A stretch of 12,494 nt of DNA, taken from an uncultured Eubacteriales bacterium (GTDB lineage: Bacteria > Bacillota > Clostridia > Christensenellales > UBA1242). Under the pieces are notes generated by a model. That model was not told the DNA's origin. It ran no database searches and saw only the letters and a list, made by a program, of their open reading frames with translations. Shown here piece after piece: positions 6,310 through 12,494 of this stretch. Every line of letters starts with the position of its first letter. Position 1 is the stretch's first letter. The stretch spans positions 1 through 12,494 of the forward strand of contig CATZIR010000011.1 of the NCBI GenBank assembly GCA_958420145.1. The letters run 5' to 3'. The translations under genes and the position numbers were made by a program.

Positions 6310-7431
6310 ATGAAAAAAGTATTATTAATTTTTGGAACAAGACCAGAAGCAATAAAAATGGCTCCACTGGTAAAAGAATTTAGAAAACATAGTAATGAAA
6401 TAGAAACCGTAGTTTGTGTTTCGGGTCAACACAGAGAAATGCTAGACCAAGTTTTAGAGTGTTTTAAGATAAAACCAGATTACGATTTATCAATAATGAA
6501 AAAAGGTCAAACTTTGGCTGAAATAACATCGAGATTGCTAACATCTTTCACAGAAGTTTTAGATAAAGAAAATCCTGATATGATATTTGTTCATGGAGAC
6601 ACTTCAACTGCTTTTGTATCGGCATTAGCAGGTTTTTACAAACAAATACCAATTGCTCATGTCGAAGCAGGTCTTAGAACATATGACCTTTATTCTCCAT
6701 TCCCAGAAGAATTCAACAGACAGGCTATAGATTTAATCACTAAACTATATTTTGCACCAACTGAACACTCAAAAACTACTTTGCTTCAAGAAAGAAAGGA
6801 TAGAGAAGTTTTTGTAACAGGTAATACAGTTATAGACGCAATTAATACAACAGTTAGAGATGATTATAAGCACGAAGTTCTTGATTGGGCAAAAAGTAGC
6901 AGACTTGTATTGCTAACTGCACATAGGAGAGAAAATTTGGGTGACAATCTTCATCATATTTTTAGAGCGATTAGGAGAGTAGTAGACGAACACCCAGATG
7001 TAAAAGTGGTATACCCAGTTCATCTTAATCCTGTAGTTCAACAAACAGCACAAGAGGAATTGAATAATCACGATAGAATCAAACTTATTTCTCCACTAGA
7101 AGTGTTTGATTTCCATAATTTTATGAAGGCATCATACCTAATCTTGACAGATAGTGGTGGTTTGCAAGAAGAAGCACCACACCTAGGTAAACCAGTTTTG
7201 GTTCTAAGAACTACTACAGAAAGACCAGAAGGCGTAGAGGCTGGAACATTAAAACTAGTTGGAGTTAAAGAAGAAGATATCTACAGAGAATTTACTAAAC
7301 TTCTTGATGATAAAGACGAATATTCAAAAATGAGTAAGGCTGTAAACCCTTATGGAGACGGTCATGCTAGCGAAAGAATAGTCGAAAGCACAATTGACTA
7401 TTTCAAAAGGAGCAATAACGATGGAAAATAA
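6310..7431 (+). CDS. wecB: UDP-N-acetylglucosamine 2-epimerase (non-hydrolysing)
   Basis: Interconverts UDP-GlcNAc and UDP-ManNAc in the cytosol, supplying ManNAc for wall teichoic acid linkage units, capsules or other surface polymers. The 373-residue product is full length. Landmarks are FGTRPEAIKMAPLV (8-21), SGQHREMLDQ (38-47), HGDTSTAF (95-102), HVEAGLRT (117-124), PFPEEFNRQ (130-138), VTGNTVID (169-176), TAHRREN (203-209), DSGGLQEE (281-288) and RTTTERPE (300-307). D97, E119, E133 and H205 correspond to the catalytic-site D95, E117, E131 and H213 of E. coli WecB. The start is ATG 6310 after GGGGG (6300-6304). The frame is open back to an ATG at 6205, but that start would be translated through the terminator and adds residues foreign to the family. 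The stop overlaps the next gene by 11 bases. Confidence 0.96.
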   Translation: MKKVLLIFGTRPEAIKMAPLVKEFRKHSNEIETVVCVSGQHREMLDQVLECFKIKPDYDLSIMKKGQTLAEITSRLLTSFTEVLDKENPDMIFVHGDTSTAFVSALAGFYKQIPIAHVEAGLRTYDLYSPFPEEFNRQAIDLITKLYFAPTEHSKTTLLQERKDREVFVTGNTVIDAINTTVRDDYKHEVLDWAKSSRLVLLTAHRRENLGDNLHHIFRAIRRVVDEHPDVKVVYPVHLNPVVQQTAQEELNNHDRIKLISPLEVFDFHNFMKASYLILTDSGGLQEEAPHLGKPVLVLRTTTERPEGVEAGTLKLVGVKEEDIYREFTKLLDDKDEYSKMSKAVNPYGDGHASERIVESTIDYFKRSNNDGK

Positions 7432-8206
7432 AATTCCAAAAATAATTCATTATGTTTGGGTTGGTGGAAAGCCAAAACCAGACTCGGTGCTAAAATGTAT
7501 TGAAAGTTGGAAAAAGTTTTGTCCTGACTATGAAATCAAAGAATGGAACGAATCAACTTTTGATATTAACAGCAATATGTTTGTTAAAGAAGCGATAGAA
7601 AATAGAAAGTTTGCCTTTGCTTCTGACTATATTAGACTTTATGCCTTGTGGACTGAAGGTGGTATCTATATGGACACCGATGTTGAATTAGTTAAACCAT
7701 TAGACGAATTTTTAGTTCATAGAGCATTTTCGGGTTTTGAAAATGCCGTTTGGATTCCTACTGCCGTAATGGGAGCAGAAAAAGAACACCCTTGGATTAA
7801 ACTTCTACTAAGTTATTACGATGGTAGACATTTTGCTGTTAATGGCAAACTAGATACAACAACTAATGTTCAAATTATATCTGCACAAACAAGATTGTTT
7901 TACGATATTAAAATGAATGATACATATCAAGAACTGGAAGATGACCTAGTATTCTATCCACATGACTGGTTCTGCCCAAAAAATTATGTAACTGAAGTTA
8001 TTGAAAGCACCGAAAATACACATGCAATTCATCATTTTGCAGGAAGTTGGACGACTAATAAGAATAAAACAGCCGACAAGTTTGTTAAATTTATTAGAAA
8101 ATTATTTGGTGCTAAACTTTTTGAAAAAATGAAATTAAAATTTTTAAGACGAGAAAGTAATAAGTATTATAAAAAATTCAAAAAACTATATAAGGGTAAA
8201 AACTAA
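7421..8206 (+). CDS. DXD glycosyltransferase, Och1/GT32-like
   Basis: Predicted cytosolic or membrane-associated sugar transferase of the Gly_transf_sug (capsular polysaccharide / GT32-like) type. It has 261 residues. The N-terminus IPKIIHYVWVGG (5-16), then SWKKFCPDYEIKEWN (29-43), and the nucleotide-sugar/metal-binding region FAFASDYIRLYALWTEGG (64-81) followed by IYMDTDVEL (82-90) with the DXD motif at 85-87, are characteristic. H204 and H205 in AIHHFAGSW (202-210) fit the conserved late motif. After about residue 215 the sequence is rich in Lys and Arg (KLFGAKLFEKMKLKFLRR), suggesting contact with acidic phospholipids. The ATG has a good AAAAGGAG site (7405-7412) 8 bases upstream, inside wecB, and overlaps it by 11 bases. 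A TTG further upstream is rejected. Donor and acceptor cannot be told from sequence. Confidence 0.85.
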   Translation: MENKIPKIIHYVWVGGKPKPDSVLKCIESWKKFCPDYEIKEWNESTFDINSNMFVKEAIENRKFAFASDYIRLYALWTEGGIYMDTDVELVKPLDEFLVHRAFSGFENAVWIPTAVMGAEKEHPWIKLLLSYYDGRHFAVNGKLDTTTNVQIISAQTRLFYDIKMNDTYQELEDDLVFYPHDWFCPKNYVTEVIESTENTHAIHHFAGSWTTNKNKTADKFVKFIRKLFGAKLFEKMKLKFLRRESNKYYKKFKKLYKGKN

Positions 8207-9576
8207 TGGAATCAAAAAAATTAAATATTGGACTATTTTGTGACTCTTTTTTCCCAATGGTAGATGGAGTAGTAAATGTAGTCGATAATTATGCTAAAAG
8301 ACTTGTTAAATATGCAAATGTAACAGTATTTGTTCCACAAGGCAGAGAAAAGTTTGAAGATAATTTTCCATACAAGGTTGTAAGATGTAAAAAGAGATTT
8401 AGATGTCCGGGACTAGATTATGATTTGCCTTTGCCAGAAATGGATGTAGAGTTTTTAGATGAACTTAATGCAAGTGACTTAGATATTGTCCATATTCATT
8501 CACCTTTTTCTATTGGAAAGTTGGGACTAAATTATGCAAAAAAACATAAAATTCCTTGCGTCGCAACTTGTCATAGTCAGTTCAAAAAAGATTTTTATGA
8601 AGCAACAAAAAGCAAGTCTCTCACTGCAATTATGATGGGTAACATAATGCCAGTTTTTGAAAAATGCGATGAGTGTTGGGCAGTTAATAAAGAAGTTGCG
8701 AAACTATATCACAACGAATATAAACTAAAAATAATGCCAAAAGTTAAAAATAACGGCACAGAAATGACCTATTATCAAAACAGTCAAGATGTGCAAAATC
8801 TACGCAAAAGTCTAAATATTCCTAATGAACAAAAAATTTTACTTTTTGTAGGTAGATTACATGTATTAAAAAATATTTTATTTATTGCAGATTCTCTAAA
8901 AATTTTGAAAGACAAAGGCTTCAATTATAAGATGATTTTTATCGGTAGAGGACCTGACGAAGAAGAATTAAAAACTAAAATTTCTAAACTAGGACTCGAC
9001 CAAGATGTCATCTTTACCGGTAGAATAATGGATAGAGATATTTTGAGACAATACTACCAACTTGCAGACCTATTTATTTTCCCTTCACTTTACGATTGTA
9101 GTTCACTTGTTCAAATCGAAGCAGCAGCGCAAAAAACACCAACATTGTTCTTGCGTGGAGCAGTTACGAGTGGAACTTGCACAGAAAATGTCGATGCTTT
9201 CTTTACTGATAATGACCCAGAAAAGTATGCAGACAAAATTATTGAAATTTTTAATAATCCAGAAGAATATGAAAAAATTTGTAATGGTGCATTCACAAAT
9301 CTTTATGTTGACTGGGATAGTGCAGTAGAAAGAATATATAAAGACTACCTAGAAGTTATTGATAAATATAAAGAAGGATATTACACAAAATTAAAGAAAT
9401 TTGTTAAAAATAAAAAAACAAATGTAAAAAAAGTAACTTCTAAAAGAAAAAAACGCCAAAAAATAGCGATAAAGAAAGAAAAAGTTGCCTCTCTAAAGAG
9501 AGAAAAACTAGAACGACAAATCAAAAAACAAATCGCAAAACTAGAAAAACTAAAAAAGAAAAGTGAAAACTTATAA
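8206..9576 (+). CDS. GT4-type glycosyltransferase with lysine-rich C-terminal tail
   Basis: GT-B fold retaining glycosyltransferase, resembling bacterial diacylglycerol glucosyltransferases and other lipid-linked sugar transferases. It has 456 residues. The N-terminal half begins LNIGLFCDSFFPMVDGVVNV (6-25), with HIHSPFSIGKLGL (96-108) and TCHSQFKKDF (121-130). The C-terminal half has LLFVGRL (212-218), FIGRGPDEEEL (245-255), VIFTGRI (268-274) and FPSLYDCSSLVQIEAAA (292-308). The last carries the D297-x7-E305 version of the GT4 E-x7-E motif, with Asp for the first Glu. After about residue 393 comes an extra stretch of some 60 residues that is largely Lys and Arg and predicted helical, beyond the usual catalytic core. 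The ATG overlaps the previous stop (TAATG), with AAGGG (8192-8196) 9 bases upstream. It probably glycosylates a membrane lipid or polymer; the exact substrate is unknown. Confidence 0.9.
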   Translation: MESKKLNIGLFCDSFFPMVDGVVNVVDNYAKRLVKYANVTVFVPQGREKFEDNFPYKVVRCKKRFRCPGLDYDLPLPEMDVEFLDELNASDLDIVHIHSPFSIGKLGLNYAKKHKIPCVATCHSQFKKDFYEATKSKSLTAIMMGNIMPVFEKCDECWAVNKEVAKLYHNEYKLKIMPKVKNNGTEMTYYQNSQDVQNLRKSLNIPNEQKILLFVGRLHVLKNILFIADSLKILKDKGFNYKMIFIGRGPDEEELKTKISKLGLDQDVIFTGRIMDRDILRQYYQLADLFIFPSLYDCSSLVQIEAAAQKTPTLFLRGAVTSGTCTENVDAFFTDNDPEKYADKIIEIFNNPEEYEKICNGAFTNLYVDWDSAVERIYKDYLEVIDKYKEGYYTKLKKFVKNKKTNVKKVTSKRKKRQKIAIKKEKVASLKREKLERQIKKQIAKLEKLKKKSENL

Positions 9577-9602
9577 AAAATTGCCTATATTGGCAATTTT
9601 TT
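9575..9602 (+). terminator. Intrinsic terminator after the glycan genes
   Basis: An 11-bp stem, 9575-9585 with 9592-9602, has loop TATATT and a GGC/GCC base section. Its 5' arm begins inside the stop codon of the GT4 gene. T-rich sequence (TTGTTTTT) follows. Confidence 0.9.
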
Positions 9603-9640
9603 GTTTTTCAAACAAATAATATGTTCAATTTGCTTTTTTG

Positions 9641-9649
9641 TGGTAAAAT
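9641..9649 (+). promoter_or_regulatory. Candidate extended -10 promoter for uvrC
   Basis: TGGTAAAAT is an extended -10 (TG-n-TAAAAT). No clear -35 lies 16-18 bases upstream, which extended -10 promoters can tolerate. The expected start, about 7 bases downstream, is at or next to the uvrC ATG at 9656. Confidence 0.5.
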
Positions 9650-9655
9650 AACAAT

Positions 9656-11461
9656 ATGGAATTAAAGGAAAAGTTACTTAGTTTGCCAACTGGCAGTGGT
9701 TGCTATATTATGAAAGATAAGCAAGGCAATGTTATATATGTTGGCAAGGCAAAAAATTTAAAGCGTAGGGTAAACTCGTATTTTAACCGAACGCAAAAAA
9801 ATATCAAAACAGAAAACTTGGTAAAAAACATCTACGACTTTGACTACATCGTAACTAACACAGAGTTTGACTGCTTGATGCTAGAAAACAACTTGATTAA
9901 AAAATACAAACCACACTATAACATCTTGCTAAAAGACGATAAAAATTTCCCTTACATCAAAATTAACCTAAAAGAAGATTACCCTAAACTAGAAATAACA
10001 CGAAAAGTGCTAAACGACCAAGCAAAGTATTTTGGACCATATTTTGCAGGTGTTAGTGCCTATCAAATACTCGATATTGCAAACTTTGCATATAGTTTGA
10101 GAACTTGCTCCAGTGGGCTAAAAAAATTGCCAGCAAGGGAGTGCATAAACTACGCTATGGGGCTATGTTCTGCGCCTTGCATAGGCAAAATTTCTAAGCA
10201 AGAGTATAGACAGAATATTGATAGAGCAATGGAATTTTTGAAAGGCGAAACAAAAGAAGTTGAAAGCATTTTAACCAGTAAAATGGAAAAGGCTAGCGAA
10301 AACCTAAATTTTGAACTTGCAATCAAACTTCGTGAGCAACTTCGCTCGCTAGACAGACTAAAACTGAAATACCTAACGCAGTTTACAAATCACGAGAATA
10401 TTGATGTGATTAATGGCTACACAGACGGCATAAATGCCTGTATTTCGGTTTTAATACTAAGAAACGGAAAGATGCTTGGGTGCGAGAACTTCAACCTAAT
10501 TCAAGTGCAATCTTTGGCTGAAGTTATGCCACAGTTTATCATGCAATATTATAGCCTAAACAGAGTTTGTCCAAAGAAAATAATTCTTGCTGAAAACATC
10601 GACAATGCCGAGCAAATAGAGAAGTGGCTCAGCGAAAGAAATAACGGCAAAGTGGAGATTGTCGTGGCACAAAAAGGTGACAAGAAAAAACTACTAGATG
10701 TTGCCACAAACAACGCAAAAGAATACTTGCAAAAGTCACTAAGCAAAGAGCAAAACAGACAAAAGCGAACCATTTTGGCGTGCGAACGATTAAAAGAACT
10801 GCTAAAACTCAAATCTGTTCCATATCGTATGGAATGTTACGATATTAGCCATATTAGTGGAACGAACAAGGTAGCAAGTATGGTCGTGTTCAAAAACGGC
10901 GAACCAGAAAAGTCAAGTTACCGCAAATTTATTATTAAAAGCGTCGAAGGTAACGACGACTTTGCGTCACTTCACGAAACATTAACTCGTCGAATAAGTG
11001 AACTTAGTGGCAAAGACCCTAGTTTTAGCGAAAAGCCAAATTTGATTGTGATAGACGGTGGCAAAGGGCAACTGTCTAGCACGGTTAGTGTCCTAGAAAA
11101 GAATAACCTAGACATCGACATTGTGTCACTTGCAAAGCGTATCGAAGAAGTATATGTGCCATACCAAAGCGACCCAATCATATTAAAAAGAAGCGACCTA
11201 GCGTTGCAACTTCTTCAACGAATAAGAGACGAAGCCCACCGTTTTGCCATAACCTTCCATAGAAGTCGTAGAGCAAAAACAATGATAGTTAGCGAACTAG
11301 ACAGCATCAAGGGTTTGGGAGAAGTTAGAAAGAAAAACTTGCTCAAAAAATTTGGTAGTGTGGAGAACATAAAAGCCCTAAGTTTAGAAGAACTAATTTC
11401 TAAAAGTGGCTTGCCACAAAATGTTGCCGTAAATGTTTATAACAAACTAAATAACAAATAA
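9656..11461 (+). CDS. uvrC: Excinuclease ABC subunit C
   Basis: UvrC makes both incisions around a DNA lesion in nucleotide excision repair after UvrA/UvrB loading. It has 601 residues, full length. The N-terminal GIY-YIG nuclease domain is seen as GCYIMKDKQGNVIYVGKAKN (15-34) with R38 and E77. Cysteines C151, C163, C171 and C175 match the spacing of the iron-sulfur ligands reported in E. coli UvrC. A UVR (UvrB-binding) domain is at about 200-233. The RNase H-like 5' nuclease follows, with YDISHISGT (395-403, D396), IDGGKGQLSS (466-475, D467) and DEAHRF (525-530, H529). The C-terminus has helix-hairpin-helix motifs (IKGLGEVRKKNLLKKFGS, 551-568). The ATG fits the family N-terminus, but no Shine-Dalgarno lies upstream. 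It is monocistronic between two terminators, and codon choice is slightly richer in G+C than in the glycan genes. Confidence 0.98.
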   Translation: MELKEKLLSLPTGSGCYIMKDKQGNVIYVGKAKNLKRRVNSYFNRTQKNIKTENLVKNIYDFDYIVTNTEFDCLMLENNLIKKYKPHYNILLKDDKNFPYIKINLKEDYPKLEITRKVLNDQAKYFGPYFAGVSAYQILDIANFAYSLRTCSSGLKKLPARECINYAMGLCSAPCIGKISKQEYRQNIDRAMEFLKGETKEVESILTSKMEKASENLNFELAIKLREQLRSLDRLKLKYLTQFTNHENIDVINGYTDGINACISVLILRNGKMLGCENFNLIQVQSLAEVMPQFIMQYYSLNRVCPKKIILAENIDNAEQIEKWLSERNNGKVEIVVAQKGDKKKLLDVATNNAKEYLQKSLSKEQNRQKRTILACERLKELLKLKSVPYRMECYDISHISGTNKVASMVVFKNGEPEKSSYRKFIIKSVEGNDDFASLHETLTRRISELSGKDPSFSEKPNLIVIDGGKGQLSSTVSVLEKNNLDIDIVSLAKRIEEVYVPYQSDPIILKRSDLALQLLQRIRDEAHRFAITFHRSRRAKTMIVSELDSIKGLGEVRKKNLLKKFGSVENIKALSLEELISKSGLPQNVAVNVYNKLNNK

Positions 11462-11491
11462 AAGACTTTTTAATATAAAATAGTCTTTTTT
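11459..11491 (+). terminator. Intrinsic terminator of uvrC
   Basis: The stem pairs 11461-11467 with 11482-11488, has one bulged T (11481), and continues as 11468-11472 with 11476-11480 around a 3-base loop. The 3' side runs into six T. It overlaps the uvrC stop codon. Confidence 0.85.
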
Positions 11492-11563
11492 GTTGTAGCC
11501 TATTTACATCAATTTACCTTGCATTTTTTCAAATATTTTAGTTTGAAAATTATTTATAAGCCT

Positions 11564-11707
11564 TTATACTGTGGCGTCTTCTAGTTTTTTGAGCAAAGTT
11601 TGTTCTTATTATTTGCTAACTATAGAGTTTGCATCCATTTCGGTTGTTTTTGCTCTTTCGGTTTTTCCTTTTATTTTTATAAGTAACTTTGGGTCATATT
11701 TATCATT
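11564..11707 (-). pseudogene. Possible relic of a minus-strand gene
   Basis: Read on the minus strand from 11707, one frame gives 32 sense codons with protein-like composition (including KYDPKLLIKIKGKTERAKTT), then two adjacent TAA codons, then in the same frame 13 more sense codons (EQTLLKKLEDATV) and a stop. No start codon precedes it and no family is recognised. It may be the C-terminal remains of a lost gene interrupted by stops, or chance: an open run of this length in AT-rich DNA is not rare. Confidence is low. Confidence 0.2.
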
Positions 11708-11718
11708 TTATCTATAAA
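11689..11718 (+). promoter_or_regulatory. Weak candidate promoter for the solute-binding protein gene
   Basis: TTGGGT (11689-11694), an 18-base spacer and TATAAA (11713-11718) would start a transcript near 11725, about 13 bases before the ATG. An alternative -10, CATAAA at 11724-11729, would start it almost at the ATG. Neither has a good -35, so this is tentative. Confidence 0.3.
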
Positions 11719-11737
11719 CTAAGCATAAATTACTACT

Positions 11738-12494
11738 ATGAAAAATAAAGGGAAAATTGCGCTAAAATACCTTTTCAAAATATCACTCAGTGCATTAATT
11801 GTCGTATATCTTTTTTTAGCACCAGTGCTAATTTTTCCCGTCCTAAAACAAAGTCAAAGCAGTATCAATCAAGAAATCCAAGTGGACTATATGGGTATTC
11901 TAGAAATGTGGAACATAGACACATTTGAAGGTGGAAGCAAGTCTAGAACACTATATCTAGAAAATCGTGCCATCGAGTTTGAAAAGAAAAGCATAGGCAC
12001 ATTCATTATGTGCACAAATATGACCGTGGAACAGGCAGTTCTCAATATTCAAAGTGGCAAACTTCCAGATTTGGTATCGTTTGGCATTGGAATGGGCGAA
12101 AAACTTATAAATTACCTTATGCCACTAAATAGCACATATGGTGTTAGAGATGACCTAATAGAAGGCGGAATGTGTAATAAATTGCAGTATGCAGTTCCTT
12201 TCATTTTAGGTGGCTATTCGCTAATTAGTGATACCGATTATCAACTAGACGATACCAAAAAAATTAATGGCATTTTGGGCGTTGGGCTAGGTGACTACAC
12301 TAATCCACTGCTGGCACTTGCTGTAAACGATATTGAGATTAATTCTCAGTTTCAGCAAAATGATAGTATTGATAGTTTTACGGCATATGACAAATTTTTA
12401 GACAAAAAATTTGACACTTTGCTTGGCACTCAGCGAGATTTATATAGGGTTAAAAACAGAATAGACAAGGGCAATATGATGCCTAAAAATTATC
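11738..12494 (+). CDS. Membrane-anchored extracellular solute-binding protein (3' end outside window)
   Basis: The frame is open from ATG 11738 to the window edge, giving 252 residues with no stop. The N-terminus has a Lys-rich start followed by a hydrophobic segment (about 15-35), read as an uncleaved anchor or signal. No lipobox Cys is present, which is unusual for a Gram-positive binding protein. The mature part resembles family 1 (sugar-type) ABC solute-binding proteins: GILEMWNIDTFEGGSKSR (53-70), ENRAIEFEKKSIG (75-87), NMTVEQAVLNIQSGKLPDLV (94-113), SFGIG (114-118) and LQYAVPFILGGYSLI (149-163). It probably captures a carbohydrate or similar solute outside the membrane; ABC permease genes would be expected downstream. 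No Shine-Dalgarno precedes the ATG (the bases before it are AAATTACTACT). The family call rests on the overall motif pattern recalled, not on an alignment. Confidence 0.72.
   Translation, partial: MKNKGKIALKYLFKISLSALIVVYLFLAPVLIFPVLKQSQSSINQEIQVDYMGILEMWNIDTFEGGSKSRTLYLENRAIEFEKKSIGTFIMCTNMTVEQAVLNIQSGKLPDLVSFGIGMGEKLINYLMPLNSTYGVRDDLIEGGMCNKLQYAVPFILGGYSLISDTDYQLDDTKKINGILGVGLGDYTNPLLALAVNDIEINSQFQQNDSIDSFTAYDKFLDKKFDTLLGTQRDLYRVKNRIDKGNMMPKNY

Larger units (their letters stand above)
11492..11737. other. AT-rich spacer between uvrC and the solute-binding protein gene
   Basis: No gene with a start codon and ribosome binding site is visible on either strand. It holds an A:T-rich inverted repeat (11526-11533 with 11542-11549, loop of 8), a possible decayed minus-strand reading frame (11564-11707) and weak promoter-like boxes before the next ATG. 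The + strand is strongly T-rich, unlike the A-rich coding strands of the flanking genes, which is the pattern expected of a minus-strand gene or its remains. Confidence 0.5.

Noticed and set aside
7394..7420. TTG start for the GT32-like gene
   Set aside because: The ribosome binding site AAAAGGAG lies inside this stretch and points to the ATG at 7421.
11526..11549. Inverted repeat as a terminator in the last spacer
   Set aside because: The stem is 7 A:T pairs and one G:C with an 8-base loop, and no T-run follows on either strand.
1..12494. CRISPR array, tRNA, rRNA, insertion sequence or prophage attachment site
   Set aside because: No spaced direct repeats, cloverleaf-like sequence, transposase motif or flanking repeats were seen on either strand.

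Overview
The window is AT-rich (about two-thirds A+T by eye), densely packed, and has every recognisable gene on the + strand. Standard code is used: Trp is TGG and no in-frame TGA is needed. Four things point to a Bacillota, most likely an uncultured member of Clostridia: the gene order secY-adk-map-infA-rpmJ-rpsM-rpsK-rpsD-rpoA-rplQ, strong AAAGGAG/GGAGG ribosome binding sites, the long clostridial form of L17, and a sugar-type solute-binding protein related to clostridial ones. The exact family cannot be fixed from the sequence alone.

Bases 1-3050 are the end of the spc ribosomal-protein operon: secY (5' end outside the window), adk, map, infA and rpmJ. A 123-bp spacer of roughly helically phased A-tracts with a candidate promoter separates map from infA. 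Bases 3051-6249 are an alpha operon with its own good promoter (GTGACA-17-TATAAT), a leader of about 180 nt with two strong nested hairpins, then rpsM, rpsK, rpsD, rpoA and rplQ, closed by a strong intrinsic terminator. In this arrangement S4 (rpsD) lies inside the operon, as in E. coli. S4 autoregulation of the leader is therefore a reasonable but untested idea, and this leader is the best candidate here for an undescribed element.

Bases 6266-9602 are a separate three-gene cell-surface glycan unit: wecB (UDP-GlcNAc 2-epimerase, supplying UDP-ManNAc), a DXD glycosyltransferase of the Och1/GT32-like type, and a GT4-type GT-B glycosyltransferase with a very lysine-rich C-terminal tail. Start and stop codons overlap between the three genes. 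The unit has its own promoter and terminator. The genes probably make or decorate a membrane-linked surface polymer or glycolipid; the product is not determined.

Bases 9641-11491 are monocistronic uvrC (nucleotide excision repair), with an extended -10 box so close to the ATG that the mRNA may be leaderless, and a terminator. The remaining 246 bp of spacer holds no convincing gene, only a possible minus-strand relic. From 11738 to the window end is the N-terminal part of a membrane-anchored extracellular solute-binding protein, truncated by the window edge and also lacking a ribosome binding site.
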